A DNA stretch of 64,000 nt from an uncultured Prochlorococcus sp. (GCA_902536455.1 CACAXN010000005.1:1-64000); one strand, 5' to 3'. Positions 25,722 through 35,615 are shown, numbered from the stretch's first letter. The notes: generated by a model not told the origin, from the letters alone. Numbers and translations are program-made.

Positions 25722-26780
25722 ATGGATAAAAGTTTTTTCGAGAGAATATTAAAAGTATTCAAAAATAATTTAGACACCAATTATGATCATATTAAGCATA
25801 AGTCAAAACATTGGAAAAGTTACTATGATAATTTTAATTTCATAGAAGGAAATTTAAATAATTTTAGATCAAAAAATTTTTCAACTAGCAAATTATCTGA
25901 AGGTTTTGATGATGCAAGGGAATTTAATTTTAGTACTTTTAGTGAGATAGAGAAAAAAGTTTCTTATGAGTTTTTGTATGAAAGATTAGAGTCTTGTAAT
26001 ATAGGTAATAGTGATTACACCTATAAGCATAGAGATAAATACGTAAATTATAACAACTTAATTCATATTGTTTGGTTAAAAGAAATAATAAGCAAATTGA
26101 AAATAATGCCGAATGTAAATAAAAACTCTAAGGAAAAAATTGTTTGTGAAATTGGAGCAGGTTACGGTAGTTTTATATCTTTAATTATTGCTGAAGTTAA
26201 TTGTAAAATTTTACTTATCGATTTACCTGAAGCTAATATTGCAAGTTCATTTTATTTAAAAGAAAAATATCCAAATAAAAGATTTTATTTGTTTGATAAC
26301 TATATTGAAGATAATAAAAGATTGCCTGCAAATGTTTTTTCAAATTATGACATAGTAATCTTACCTCCAGAGTGCAACTTTGGGGATGATTTTCAAATTT
26401 CATTTTTTATAAATACTAGATCAATGATGGAAATGAATATGAGTGCAATAAATTTTTATTTCAAATTTATTCAAAAAAATCTAGTTAAAGATGGATATTT
26501 CCTAAATATTAATAGATATGAAAAAAGGAGTGTTGGTGAACCTATTAGAATAAGTGAATATCCTTATGATAAAAATTGGAATGTAGAAATATCTAAGAAA
26601 TCATTCGCGCAGCCTAGGGTTCACTTTTTATTAACTAAAAGAACTGATAAACCTAATAAATGTATTAGTGATGAATTAATTCGAATTAAAGAATTAGGCT
26701 CAGAATATTTAATATCAGATCTAAATTTTAAATTTATCAAGCTCAAAAAGATCTTTAAAAAACTTCTCCTAAATAGATAG
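25722..26780 (+). CDS. putative sugar O-methyltransferase (NanM-type)
   Basis: 352 residues. The central part NLIHIVWLKEIIS, VCEIGAGYGSFISLI (SAM motif I), LLIDLPEANIASSFYL and ILPPECNF matches the family of putative sugar O-methyltransferases often next to polysaccharide and nonulosonate genes. The N-terminal 90 residues are variable. It should methylate a sugar hydroxyl in the cytosol, probably on a lipid-linked or nucleotide sugar. It faces the SDR at 26867 tail to tail with an 86-base gap. Confidence 0.78.
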   Translation: MDKSFFERILKVFKNNLDTNYDHIKHKSKHWKSYYDNFNFIEGNLNNFRSKNFSTSKLSEGFDDAREFNFSTFSEIEKKVSYEFLYERLESCNIGNSDYTYKHRDKYVNYNNLIHIVWLKEIISKLKIMPNVNKNSKEKIVCEIGAGYGSFISLIIAEVNCKILLIDLPEANIASSFYLKEKYPNKRFYLFDNYIEDNKRLPANVFSNYDIVILPPECNFGDDFQISFFINTRSMMEMNMSAINFYFKFIQKNLVKDGYFLNINRYEKRSVGEPIRISEYPYDKNWNVEISKKSFAQPRVHFLLTKRTDKPNKCISDELIRIKELGSEYLISDLNFKFIKLKKIFKKLLLNR

Positions 26781-26866
26781 TTCCCACAGGTTTAAAACAT
26801 AGCAAAAAATATAAATATTTTATAAAAATTTTGGAAATTCTATAATTGATATTAAAAAAATCTTTA

Positions 26867-27784
26867 TTAATTAAGATTTTTATTAACCAAAGTACTGTAG
26901 AGATAATTAATACCTGATTCAAAACTTGTCGGCTGTTTGCCTTTAAGAGCAATTTTCATATCACTATTGTAAATTTTATCTTCCCTGAGTCTTAAAATTT
27001 GCTCACCTTTAATAGGAGATTTATTCTTCATTATAAATTCCATTGTTGATGAAATTAAGTAAAGTGGATAATAAGGTAAATCTAAAAATCTTACATTTTT
27101 TCCTACAGTCAAAGAAATAACTTTACAAATATCTCTTAAGCTGATTTTATCTGGTCCTGGACAATTCCAAAATGTTCTTGTTGTTAAATTACTCTCGTAA
27201 AAATCTAATAATAAATTAAAAATAATTGCTGATATATCTTTATAAAAGACAGGTTGAAAAAGTGATGAACCTCCATTCAAAATTGGTATTGGAAATCCTC
27301 TCATTATATTAATCACAAGTTTATGTAAATTTTTATCATATGGACTTCCATAAATCATTGTTGGTCTTATCAAATTATAAGTTAAATCTGAATCAAAAAG
27401 TAATTTTTCAGAATATTTATAATTAGCAGAGCAAGTTTCATATTTAGAAAAAACTCCAGTGGTTCCAACAATAATTAAATGTGGTGAAATTTTTAAATGA
27501 TTAATGGCGTCTAAAATATTTTCAGAATATAAAATTTGAGCGATATGTATTATTAAATCAGGTTTAGATATTTTTAAAGCTTTTATTAAGTCTTCTTTTA
27601 ATTTGCAATTTCCTCTTATTAGACAATTGGCTAACGAGTATGAAGGCAAATTAAAAGTATTTATCTCTTCTGATTTTATTAATGAGAAGATTTTTATTTT
27701 TGGCAATCTTATTAAATTTGTATTGATTAACTTAGAGAGCTCAATACCTATGAGACCATTTAAACCAGTAATAAGAATATTCAT
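26867..27784 (-). CDS. NAD-dependent epimerase/reductase (extended SDR)
   Basis: 305 residues. ILITGLNGLIGIELSKLI binds the cofactor; LIRPTMIYGSPYDK and PVFYKDISAIIFNLL are standard for the family. The expected Tyr-x-x-x-Lys appears as NYKYSEKLL, where the lysine position four after the first Tyr is Glu, so the catalytic pair is altered or shifted. The active serine region reads VGTTGVFSKY. It could be a reductase acting late on a lipid-linked sugar, as in some O-antigen clusters next to GT4 enzymes. It is the last gene of a leftward trio with two GT4s. Confidence 0.72.
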   Translation of the reverse strand: MNILITGLNGLIGIELSKLINTNLIRLPKIKIFSLIKSEEINTFNLPSYSLANCLIRGNCKLKEDLIKALKISKPDLIIHIAQILYSENILDAINHLKISPHLIIVGTTGVFSKYETCSANYKYSEKLLFDSDLTYNLIRPTMIYGSPYDKNLHKLVINIMRGFPIPILNGGSSLFQPVFYKDISAIIFNLLLDFYESNLTTRTFWNCPGPDKISLRDICKVISLTVGKNVRFLDLPYYPLYLISSTMEFIMKNKSPIKGEQILRLREDKIYNSDMKIALKGKQPTSFESGINYLYSTLVNKNLN

Positions 27785-27786
27785 AA

Positions 27787-28911
27787 CTAATTTCTGATTA
27801 AATATTTCTGATATACTTCAAAAGTTTTTTTATTGAACAATTTTTTATTAAATAATTTTTTATATAATAATTTTGAATTTGTGCCAAATTCATATCTTAA
27901 TGATTTGTTTTCAGATAAATGTTGTAAAAATAATTTTATATGCTGGGGACTTTTAATAGGAACAAGGTAGCCGTTAAAACCATGACTAACAACATCGGAA
28001 CAACCACCAATATTAGTTGTAACTATTGGCAAACTAAAATTCATGGAGTCAAGCAGAGTAATAGGTAATCCCTCCCAATTAGATGAAAGGATATAAACAT
28101 CAGCATCCTGATAAAATTTTTGCAAATCAATTTGAAACCCAACAAACTTAACTTTATGATCTATAGACAAATCTTTTGCTAATTTTTTTGCTTTAGAGCT
28201 TAATATTCCATCTCCCACATAAACTAATTGCCAATTCAAATCCTTTGTTAGTTGAGATAAACCAAGAAATAAACTTTCGTAATCTTTTTGATAGTCAAGT
28301 CTTGCAATAGTTAAGAAAGAAATCCTATCATTTGTATTATTTTTTACCTTTTTGGATGGTTGATCAGGAAATGCTGAACAATTAGGAATAGCAGTGATTC
28401 TTGAGATTTTAAACCCCACTTTTTTTGCTAACTGCTTATCGTTAAAACTATCTGTGATTATGTCTTCAGAGATGAATTGTAAAAAGTATTCTATTAAAAA
28501 ATAAAAAATTCTTATAAAAATATTTGTTTTTATTGAAAATGACCATCCATGTATTGTAAAAATTGTGGGAATTTTTAAAATAAAGCCTGCGATCCTTCCT
28601 AATATTCCTGATTTGCTTGAATGTATACATATTATTTTTGGTTGAACTTTTTTCAAAACAAAAATTAATTCTAATAAAGCCTTTAAATCATATTTAAAAT
28701 CAACTTTAACTTTTAAATTTTTTATGATTTTAAAATCAATTTTTAAACTTTTTAATTTTCTTAAAAATTTCTTTTCTGTACTGTCTCCTACAAGAATTAA
28801 AGTATTTAAATTTTTTGAATTTGTATAAAGAACTAGATCAATAATATGATTATGAACGCCTCCTACAGTATCTGATCTTGTCACTAGCTGTACCAAGTCA
28901 TATTTTTTCAT
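27787..28911 (-). CDS. glycosyltransferase family 4
   Basis: 374 residues, GT-B fold. The N-terminal glycine-rich element is SDTVGGVHNHIIDLV, and the donor-binding C-terminal domain shows TIARLDYQKDYESL, the ADVYILSSNWEGLPITLLDSM (E-x7-E type) motif and NGYLVP. Retaining transfer of a nucleotide sugar to a lipid-linked oligosaccharide is the expected activity. A hydrophobic stretch in the middle (IFIRIFYFLIEYFLQFI) suggests membrane association. Two bases separate it from the SDR downstream. Confidence 0.88.
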   Translation of the reverse strand: MKKYDLVQLVTRSDTVGGVHNHIIDLVLYTNSKNLNTLILVGDSTEKKFLRKLKSLKIDFKIIKNLKVKVDFKYDLKALLELIFVLKKVQPKIICIHSSKSGILGRIAGFILKIPTIFTIHGWSFSIKTNIFIRIFYFLIEYFLQFISEDIITDSFNDKQLAKKVGFKISRITAIPNCSAFPDQPSKKVKNNTNDRISFLTIARLDYQKDYESLFLGLSQLTKDLNWQLVYVGDGILSSKAKKLAKDLSIDHKVKFVGFQIDLQKFYQDADVYILSSNWEGLPITLLDSMNFSLPIVTTNIGGCSDVVSHGFNGYLVPIKSPQHIKLFLQHLSENKSLRYEFGTNSKLLYKKLFNKKLFNKKTFEVYQKYLIRN

Positions 28912-28919
28912 TATTAGTA

Positions 28920-30032
28920 TTAGAAATTTTTATAAAGATATTCATAATTCAATATCATCTCATCTAAAGAAAACATTTTTGATATGTGTCTGTAACAATT
29001 TAAGCGCAGTTTTTTATATTTTGAATGGTTCCAAAAAATTATATTAGCTTTTTGGAGATCTTTTATAATTGAATTAACCGAGAAATCGTTTGTGACCCAA
29101 CCATATTTTCCTACCATTTCTAATGTGTTGCCAACTGGTGTAGTGATGCAAGGTGTACCTTGTCTCATTGACTCAACTAATACATTTGGTGAGGCTTCTG
29201 ACCTAGAAAATAAAAGTGTATAATTACTTTCTCTATAAAGAGAATCAATATCATCATGGGTTTCATAGAGTTTATATTCACATCTTATTTTTGAAAGACT
29301 TTTAATCAAAAATTTATTTTTTTTAGAACATCCTGAACCTACAAAAGTAATAGTATATTTAAAATTAAGTTTTTTTAAAACTTTCAGTAAAGTCAGATGA
29401 CCTTTCTCAGGACTAAATCTTGCAACATACAATAATTTCAAGATCTTATTTTGCGAACTTAATGTTAGTTTTTCTTCTTCTATTTTATTAATTAAAAATC
29501 CATTATTTATAACGAATCTACGCTTTCCTAAAATAGATCTAATAAATTTATATTTATAAATTGAATAAGAATTAGCTATATGTACTATTTTTTTTCTTGT
29601 GATGAAAGGCAATAATAATGTTAAGAAAATAATAATTTGACTTTGCATTGATTGAAAAATAAAAAAGCTATTTCTATGAGAAAAGAATATTGAACTTTTT
29701 TTGTGAATAAAAAATGAAATAATATATGCTGTTAAGTTTCCCTTAGGCAACCAGCCTTGAAAAATAATTTTCTTATCTGTATTACCAACCTTTTCTTTGA
29801 TAATTCCTATTAATTTTTTAAAGGAAGTTAATTTATTTTCTAAATTATAAACTAACTCTATCGAATCACTTTTAAGGGATGATATAAATTTTTTATTTGG
29901 ATTAAATACAACCATTATTAAAGAATAACTTTTTAAATTATTAGCAAGCTTGATAAGCTGTTTCTCAGCTCCACCTTGTGCACCACTCCCTGAAATGAGT
30001 ATGAGTATATTTTTTGTATTTCTTGAATTCAT
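28920..30032 (-). CDS. glycosyltransferase family 4
   Basis: 370 residues, GT-B fold. GSGAQGGAEKQLIKLANNL is the glycine-rich N-terminal loop, LYVARFSPEKGHLTLLKVL opens the donor domain and YTLLFSRSEASPNVLVESM is the E-x7-E active site. A hydrophobic loop (IIIFLTLLLPFI) may touch the membrane. It is the first gene of the leftward trio, eight bases upstream of the other GT4. Only 208 bases separate it from the divergent rmlA, so both promoters lie there. Confidence 0.88.
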   Translation of the reverse strand: MNSRNTKNILILISGSGAQGGAEKQLIKLANNLKSYSLIMVVFNPNKKFISSLKSDSIELVYNLENKLTSFKKLIGIIKEKVGNTDKKIIFQGWLPKGNLTAYIISFFIHKKSSIFFSHRNSFFIFQSMQSQIIIFLTLLLPFITRKKIVHIANSYSIYKYKFIRSILGKRRFVINNGFLINKIEEEKLTLSSQNKILKLLYVARFSPEKGHLTLLKVLKKLNFKYTITFVGSGCSKKNKFLIKSLSKIRCEYKLYETHDDIDSLYRESNYTLLFSRSEASPNVLVESMRQGTPCITTPVGNTLEMVGKYGWVTNDFSVNSIIKDLQKANIIFWNHSKYKKLRLNCYRHISKMFSLDEMILNYEYLYKNF

Positions 30033-30240
30033 ACTAAAAGGTGGTCAAAGATCTTTATTTTAAATCTCTTGTAATTCAAAAATTTTAAAACTATATTTTA
30101 TTTTAAATATAATTATATTTTTAGAATAATATTGTGACTTATTACTAAAACTATTATGATAGCTATTTAATGATTCTATTTTTATTATATTAGCAGTATT
30201 TTAATTAAAGAATAAATTACTATCTTTTTAGTTTTGCAGA

Positions 30241-31119
30241 ATGTATAGAAAAGGCATTATTCTCGCAGGCGGAACTGGGTCAAGACTATATCCTCTAACC
30301 CAAGTTGTTAACAAACAGCTATTACCTATCTATGATAAACCAATGATTTACTATCCACTTAGCACACTTATGCTAATGGGGGTAAGAGAAGTTTTAGTAA
30401 TTACAACTATTTATGATTTTGAACTTTATCAAAAATTACTTAAAAATGGCAATCAATGGGGAATTAAAATTGCTTATCAAATACAAGAGCAACCAAATGG
30501 TTTGGCAGAATCTTTCTTAATCGGAAAAGATTTTATAAAAGATAATTCGGTTGTACTCATACTTGGAGATAATCTTTTTTATGGGGACCAACTGCCTAGT
30601 ATGCTTAAGGATTTATCAAACAAAGAAGGTGCTTCAATCCTTGCTTGTCCTGTAAGTGATCCTGAAAGATATGGAGTCGTTGAATTCAACTCTGAAAAAA
30701 AAGTAATAAATATTGTTGAGAAACCTAAAAACCCAAAAAGTAATTATGTAGTAACTGGTATTTATTTTTATGATTCAACAGTTGTCGAAAGATCAAGTAG
30801 ACTAAAACCTTCTCAAAGAGGAGAATTAGAAATTACAGATTTAAATAAATCTTATCTAGATGATAATCTTTTAAATGTAAAACTTATGAGTAGGGGAATG
30901 GCTTGGTTAGATACCGGCACACATGAATCTCTTCATGAAGCTTCTAGTTTTATTAAAACTATTGAAAATAGACAAGGTTTGAAGATAGGCAGTCCTGAAG
31001 AAATAGCCTGGCGTAATAAATGGATAACTGACCAACAGCTTGAGAATCTATCAAAAGATTTAAATAAAAGTAGCTATGGAGAATATTTAATTAAGCTTCT
31101 AGAAGGTAAAATTTTATAG
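30241..31119 (+). CDS. rfbA: glucose-1-phosphate thymidylyltransferase
   Basis: 292 residues, normal RmlA length. MYRKGIILAGGTGSRLYPLT is the nucleotidyltransferase signature, with KQLLPIYDKPMIYYPL, LGDNLFYGD (metal-binding Asp) and GMAWLDTGTHESL. Makes dTDP-glucose from dTTP and glucose 1-phosphate, the entry to dTDP-6-deoxyhexoses. It is followed after 15 bases by rmlB. The higher conservation of this protein contrasts with its neighbours. Confidence 0.97.
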   Translation: MYRKGIILAGGTGSRLYPLTQVVNKQLLPIYDKPMIYYPLSTLMLMGVREVLVITTIYDFELYQKLLKNGNQWGIKIAYQIQEQPNGLAESFLIGKDFIKDNSVVLILGDNLFYGDQLPSMLKDLSNKEGASILACPVSDPERYGVVEFNSEKKVINIVEKPKNPKSNYVVTGIYFYDSTVVERSSRLKPSQRGELEITDLNKSYLDDNLLNVKLMSRGMAWLDTGTHESLHEASSFIKTIENRQGLKIGSPEEIAWRNKWITDQQLENLSKDLNKSSYGEYLIKLLEGKIL

Positions 31120-31134
31120 GATATTTAAATAGTA

Positions 31135-32175
31135 ATGATTTCTTTTAATAGAAAATACTATAACAATAAAAAAATTCTAGTTACTGGTGGAGCAGGTTTT
31201 ATTGCAAGTCATTTTATTAATTCTCTTTTGAAGGGTAGTCAAGCAATTATTTTTAATTTGGATAAATTAGGTTATGCGAGCGATCTTAATAGAGTTACAG
31301 GAATTAAAAACAACTCTAATTATAAATTTATTAATTTAGATCTTGTTGATAAAAATAAAATTAAAGAACTATTACCAAATATTCAACCTGATTTAATAGT
31401 ACATTTTGCGGCAGAAAGTCATGTTGATAAATCAATATTAAATCCTGAAATATTTATAGAAAGTAATATATTAGGTACTTTTAATCTTCTTGAATCGATT
31501 AGAAATTTACTAAATTTATACGATAGTAAAAAAAGAAAAAATTTTAAATTTTTGCATATAAGTACAGATGAAGTTTATGGATCACTTGGAAAAGATGGTT
31601 TTTTTTCTGAAAAAACATCTTATGATCCTAGATCGCCTTATTCTGCTTCTAAAGCATCTAGCGATCATTTAGTTAGTGCTTGGGGAAATACATATAGTAT
31701 CCCAGTTATTAAGACTAATTGCTCTAATAATTATGGCCCTTGGCAGTTCCCAGAAAAATTAATACCAGTGGTCATTGGTAATATAATTAAAAATCAAAAA
31801 ATACCCATATATGGAGATGGTACAAATATAAGAGACTGGTTATTTGTTGATGATCACATAAATGCTATTTTACTTGTCCTAGAGAAAGGAGAATTAGGAA
31901 ATACTTATTGTATTGGAGGAAATAATGAAATAAGTAATATTAAATTAGTTGAAATTATCTGCAATGAAATTAATAAATTAAACGCAAAGAATATTACCTT
32001 TGAGAAATTAATTGAATTTGTACCTGACAGATTAGGCCATGATAAAAGATATGCAATAGACTCTTCAAAAATTAAAAATGAATTAGGTTGGGAGCCTAAA
32101 TTCACCTTTAAGGAGGGTATTAAAATAACTGTAGAATGGTATGTTAAAAATCTCGGTAAGTTTATGGAAATTTAG
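31135..32175 (+). CDS. rfbB: dTDP-glucose 4,6-dehydratase
   Basis: 346 residues. ILVTGGAGFIASHFI binds NAD; HFAAESHVDKS, the catalytic STDEVYGSLG (Asp-Glu pair of dehydratases) and YSASKASSDHLV are all intact, as is RDWLFVDDH. Converts dTDP-glucose to dTDP-4-keto-6-deoxyglucose, the branch point to rhamnose, fucosamine and other deoxy sugars. It is in a rightward run with rmlA and an SDR; rmlC is at 5.7 kb. No clear RmlD was recognised in the window. Confidence 0.97.
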   Translation: MISFNRKYYNNKKILVTGGAGFIASHFINSLLKGSQAIIFNLDKLGYASDLNRVTGIKNNSNYKFINLDLVDKNKIKELLPNIQPDLIVHFAAESHVDKSILNPEIFIESNILGTFNLLESIRNLLNLYDSKKRKNFKFLHISTDEVYGSLGKDGFFSEKTSYDPRSPYSASKASSDHLVSAWGNTYSIPVIKTNCSNNYGPWQFPEKLIPVVIGNIIKNQKIPIYGDGTNIRDWLFVDDHINAILLVLEKGELGNTYCIGGNNEISNIKLVEIICNEINKLNAKNITFEKLIEFVPDRLGHDKRYAIDSSKIKNELGWEPKFTFKEGIKITVEWYVKNLGKFMEI

Positions 32176-32186
32176 AAAAAATCATA

Positions 32187-33116
32187 ATGATTAATTATGT
32201 TATTTTTGGATCAAATTCTTTTATTGGAAGTAATTTTGTTAGTAGTTGCATAAATAAAGAATGTTTAATATTAATTTCTAAAAAGGGAAATTTAATTCAA
32301 AGAAATAAAATTAAAAAATCTATAAATTTTAATTTAAGTGAGTTTCATGAGAATGAAATAATTAAAACTTTAAGTTTGGAAATAATAAATAATTTAAAAT
32401 ATAATAAAACTATATTTATGCTTTTTTCTTGGCATAATAAAGAAAATATTAAGGGCATTGGAAATTATGATTCCTTATGCACCGAAAATAATAATATTAT
32501 TTTAAATTTTATAAAAATTTGTTTATTAGTCAGTCCAGAACAAGTTATTTTTGCTTCTAGTGCAGGAGGAATATATGATCAGAATTCCCAATTACCTTCA
32601 CAAGAAAGTGATGAACCTGTTCCATATTCTAGATATGGATATGAAAAATTAATAGCTGAAAATTATTTAAAAAAAGAACTTAATAATAATTTATTAATTC
32701 TCCGAATATCTTCAATTTATGGTTATATTTCTAAAGACTCTTGGCAAGGAGTTCTATGTAAATGGCTTATTTTGTTGAAATCAGGAAATGAAATAGAACT
32801 TTATAATTCTAAAAATTCTTATGTTAATTTTATTTCTATAAAGCAAGTATTAAATGCAATTTCTTTATCAGTAAATAAAAAATTATTTGGAACATTTAAT
32901 ATTGGATCTAAAGAAAGTACAAAATTAAATGATATAATTGAATCTATTAAAAAATTATCAACTAAAGAAGTAAAGATAAAAAATAATGATTGTCATCTTA
33001 GAAGCTTTTTATTAAATACAGAAAAATTCTCTAGATCAACAAATATTAGTTTCCCTAATGAATGTTTGATTGATTTAAAGAAAATAAAAAAAATAATTGA
33101 TAAAGATGAATTTTGA
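32187..33116 (+). CDS. NAD-dependent epimerase/reductase (extended SDR)
   Basis: 309 residues. VIFGSNSFIGSNFVSS binds the cofactor, FASSAGGIYDQ contains the active serine and YGYEKLIAENYL gives Tyr-x-x-x-Lys, followed by LRISSIYGY. The second half is Asn/Lys rich and diverged. Its place 11 bases after rmlB suggests reduction or epimerisation of dTDP-4-keto-6-deoxyglucose, in effect the RmlD step or a variant such as 6-deoxytalose or fucose formation; this is inference from position. Confidence 0.78.
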   Translation: MINYVIFGSNSFIGSNFVSSCINKECLILISKKGNLIQRNKIKKSINFNLSEFHENEIIKTLSLEIINNLKYNKTIFMLFSWHNKENIKGIGNYDSLCTENNNIILNFIKICLLVSPEQVIFASSAGGIYDQNSQLPSQESDEPVPYSRYGYEKLIAENYLKKELNNNLLILRISSIYGYISKDSWQGVLCKWLILLKSGNEIELYNSKNSYVNFISIKQVLNAISLSVNKKLFGTFNIGSKESTKLNDIIESIKKLSTKEVKIKNNDCHLRSFLLNTEKFSRSTNISFPNECLIDLKKIKKIIDKDEF

Positions 33117-33708
33117 TATTATGTAGTTTTATATACTTAAATTTTCAAAACACAAGAATTAAAAACTGACTATTTATTTTATTATTTAATAATAAATAGA
33201 AAAAAAATATTTAAAGATCTTAAAATTTATAATCAATAGTCAAAAATAATTCATATTAAAAATATATGAAAATATCCATTTTTGAAAACAAGTCTCCTTT
33301 TAGGAAAATCAAAAATTTTATTAATTTTTAAATTATTGTTTTAGATAGTCTAATTTTATTATTTAAACAATTTTAAGATTTTTATTATATATTTTTTATT
33401 TTGCTTTATTTAATTCAAATCTTTATAATTTTTTTGACTTTAAATCTCCACTTAAAGAAAAAAATTTATTTAATGTTTTTATAATCATTTAACTGATTTC
33501 CATGCCATTTAGGTTCCCAATCCAAGCTTTCATAATTAGAAATTCTTAGAGTATTTTTGCTGAAGACCAATTAAAAATGGCAAATATATTAGATATGATG
33601 TTTATTTTGAATAAGTTGATTCGGTAAAAAATTAAAATTAACAAAAAAATTACCATAATTAAATTATAAATTTCGTTAATATATCTATATAGAAGAAGAA
33701 TTGAATTA
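33117..33708. other. 592-base gap without a clear gene
   Basis: Extremely AT-rich. The only protein-like patch is on the minus strand at 33466-33570, where 35 codons read through NYESLDWEPKWHGNQ to a TAA, with a stop just upstream; it looks like the tail of a lost gene. No RNA gene, repeat or hairpin with a T-run was recognised. The promoter of the following hydroxylase presumably lies at its right end. Confidence 0.4.
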
Positions 33709-34800
33709 ATGAAAAGTTCAAATCAATTTAAAAAATCGTATTTATTTGCCTCAAAAGACTTTTCATGGATAATAGTCTTAACAATATTTGTTCTGTTTGC
33801 TTTTTCTATAGATTCTCAATTCTTCCCAGACTTAGCTGATATATTAAACTCAAAAATTTTCAATTATTTTCAATATAAAAGTGGTGATAATAGTATACAG
33901 TCTAAACTTTTGTTCATTTTTTCGATAAACGTTATACCATTTCTATTTATTTGTATATGGGAAATTTTAATTAATTTCCCAAATATTAATAAAAACCTTA
34001 GAAATACAAGCGTTGGGAGGTTAGTTAAATCCGAAGGTTATAATTTTGCTGATATTATTTATTTTTCTTTATATTTTGTTCTTAAAGAATTACCACTTAT
34101 AGTTGGTTTCTTAACCCTAGGTATATCTAGATTCGGTTCTTTTTTATCAAATTGGTTTCATACAATTGTAGAGAAATTAGTTCCAACCAATATCTCAGAG
34201 TTCAGTATTATTTTTATTATTATAGGGTTTTTGATTGGAGATCTAGCGGCCTATTGGTCACATAGAATTGCTCATCGTATTCCAATAATTTGGGACCAGC
34301 ATGAATTTCATCATTCTGCAACTGAGATGACTATTTTCAACAAAGATAGGGCCTCATTACTTGAGGGAGCTTTAACCTCACCAATAGTATTTCCTTTATC
34401 AACTATATCTGCTTTATTGATTAATGAAAGCCTTATACAGGGACATTTTCTACCTCTATTGATAACCATTGTTTTGTTGACTTTTGAAAAATTTTGCGAC
34501 ATGGTTGGTCATAGTTCTATTTGTGTAATTTTCCCAAAACCTTTATCTTATATTTACATGAGCCCTTCTCTTCATTGGATCCATCATTCAAATAATATAG
34601 AACATTTTGATAAAAACTTTGGACAAAGATTCCCTTTCTGGGACAAGATTTTTGGAACATATTTAGATGAATCCCATATTAAAAATATTGATGGCTTTGG
34701 AGTGTCAAATACTACTTACAATAATTTCAATCCTTTTTACGCTTTTGCTTGTTTACCAGTACTAAAATTAATCCAAAGATTTAAATTTATATACACTTAA
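33709..34800 (+). CDS. sterol desaturase/fatty acid hydroxylase family membrane protein
   Basis: 363 residues with about six hydrophobic segments. The three histidine boxes of the family are intact: HRIAH (inside WSHRIAHRIP), HEFHH (DQHEFHHSATEM) and HWIHHSNN near the C-terminus, which bind a di-iron centre. FPFWDKIFGTY is also typical. Members hydroxylate or desaturate lipids or carotenoids in the membrane. In an LPS island, hydroxylation of a lipid A or lipid carrier chain is possible, but the substrate is not predictable. It faces kdsB tail to tail. Confidence 0.85.
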   Translation: MKSSNQFKKSYLFASKDFSWIIVLTIFVLFAFSIDSQFFPDLADILNSKIFNYFQYKSGDNSIQSKLLFIFSINVIPFLFICIWEILINFPNINKNLRNTSVGRLVKSEGYNFADIIYFSLYFVLKELPLIVGFLTLGISRFGSFLSNWFHTIVEKLVPTNISEFSIIFIIIGFLIGDLAAYWSHRIAHRIPIIWDQHEFHHSATEMTIFNKDRASLLEGALTSPIVFPLSTISALLINESLIQGHFLPLLITIVLLTFEKFCDMVGHSSICVIFPKPLSYIYMSPSLHWIHHSNNIEHFDKNFGQRFPFWDKIFGTYLDESHIKNIDGFGVSNTTYNNFNPFYAFACLPVLKLIQRFKFIYT

Positions 34801-34847
34801 TTTGATATAAATTACTTTTATAAATGATTGAAACCAAAAACATTTAA

Positions 34848-35615
34848 TTAATAATTAAGTACCTTTTTAATTAATTTTTGTTGAATAATATTCTCTTCAA
34901 TATATTTATAAACTTTATCTTGATCGCCTGGTTCATTAACTGATGGCAAAGTAGGTTCAACATTAACAGAAAATAAATCATAACCATAAGAAATAGTCTT
35001 CAACTGCTCAATTGATTCACTTATTTCTAAATTAGTTTGTTTTAATTTGCATAGAGTTAGTAACACTTCCCTCTTAAATGCTATTAAACCTAGAATTTTT
35101 CTGATGTAACCCAGACTATTTATATCTTCTAAAAAGGAAGGAGATCTTCTAAAGCAAAAAAGAATTTTATTCTTATCACCTACTGCACATTTAACAAAAG
35201 AATGTTTATTTAAATCTTCATTATTTAAAAGTTTGGATGTTGCATTCCAACTATCTAAATTGGGATTTTCCTTTATAGCTTTTACCATAGACTCTAGATG
35301 TTCTGGCAACATTAATGGTTCATCTCCTTGAATTATTACAACATGAGAAGCTTCTATTTCTTCAACTGCTTCAGCCACTCGAGATGTCCCAGAGATATGA
35401 TTATTTTTTGTTCTTATAACTTCGCCATTACATGAATTAACTATAGATGCAATTTTCTCGTCACCTGTAGCAACAATTACTCTATCAAAGACACCCGATA
35501 ATAAAGCCCTTCTTCTCACATGCTCAATCATTTCAAGTCCATAAAATTTTAAAAGTACTTTTTCTTCTAGTCTCACAGACGCTAAATGTGCAGGAATGAG
35601 AGCAACAATCTTCAT
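34848..35615 (-). CDS. kdsB: 3-deoxy-manno-octulosonate cytidylyltransferase-like (KdsB)
   Basis: Activates Kdo or a related 2-keto-3-deoxy sugar with CTP. Seen are IVALIPAHLASVRLEEKVL (family PAR-x-x-S-x-RLPGKPL, here altered at several positions), IVATGDEKIA, HISGTSRVAEAVEE and VIIQGDEPLM. The ORF track starts 11 codons earlier; the ATG at 35615 is right because it overlaps the upstream stop by four bases (ATGA) and begins the family sequence. 255 residues fits KdsB. The changed nucleotide-binding loop hints at a Kdo-like rather than standard substrate. Last gene of the leftward kds operon. Confidence 0.88.
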   Translation of the reverse strand: MKIVALIPAHLASVRLEEKVLLKFYGLEMIEHVRRRALLSGVFDRVIVATGDEKIASIVNSCNGEVIRTKNNHISGTSRVAEAVEEIEASHVVIIQGDEPLMLPEHLESMVKAIKENPNLDSWNATSKLLNNEDLNKHSFVKCAVGDKNKILFCFRRSPSFLEDINSLGYIRKILGLIAFKREVLLTLCKLKQTNLEISESIEQLKTISYGYDLFSVNVEPTLPSVNEPGDQDKVYKYIEENIIQQKLIKKVLNY

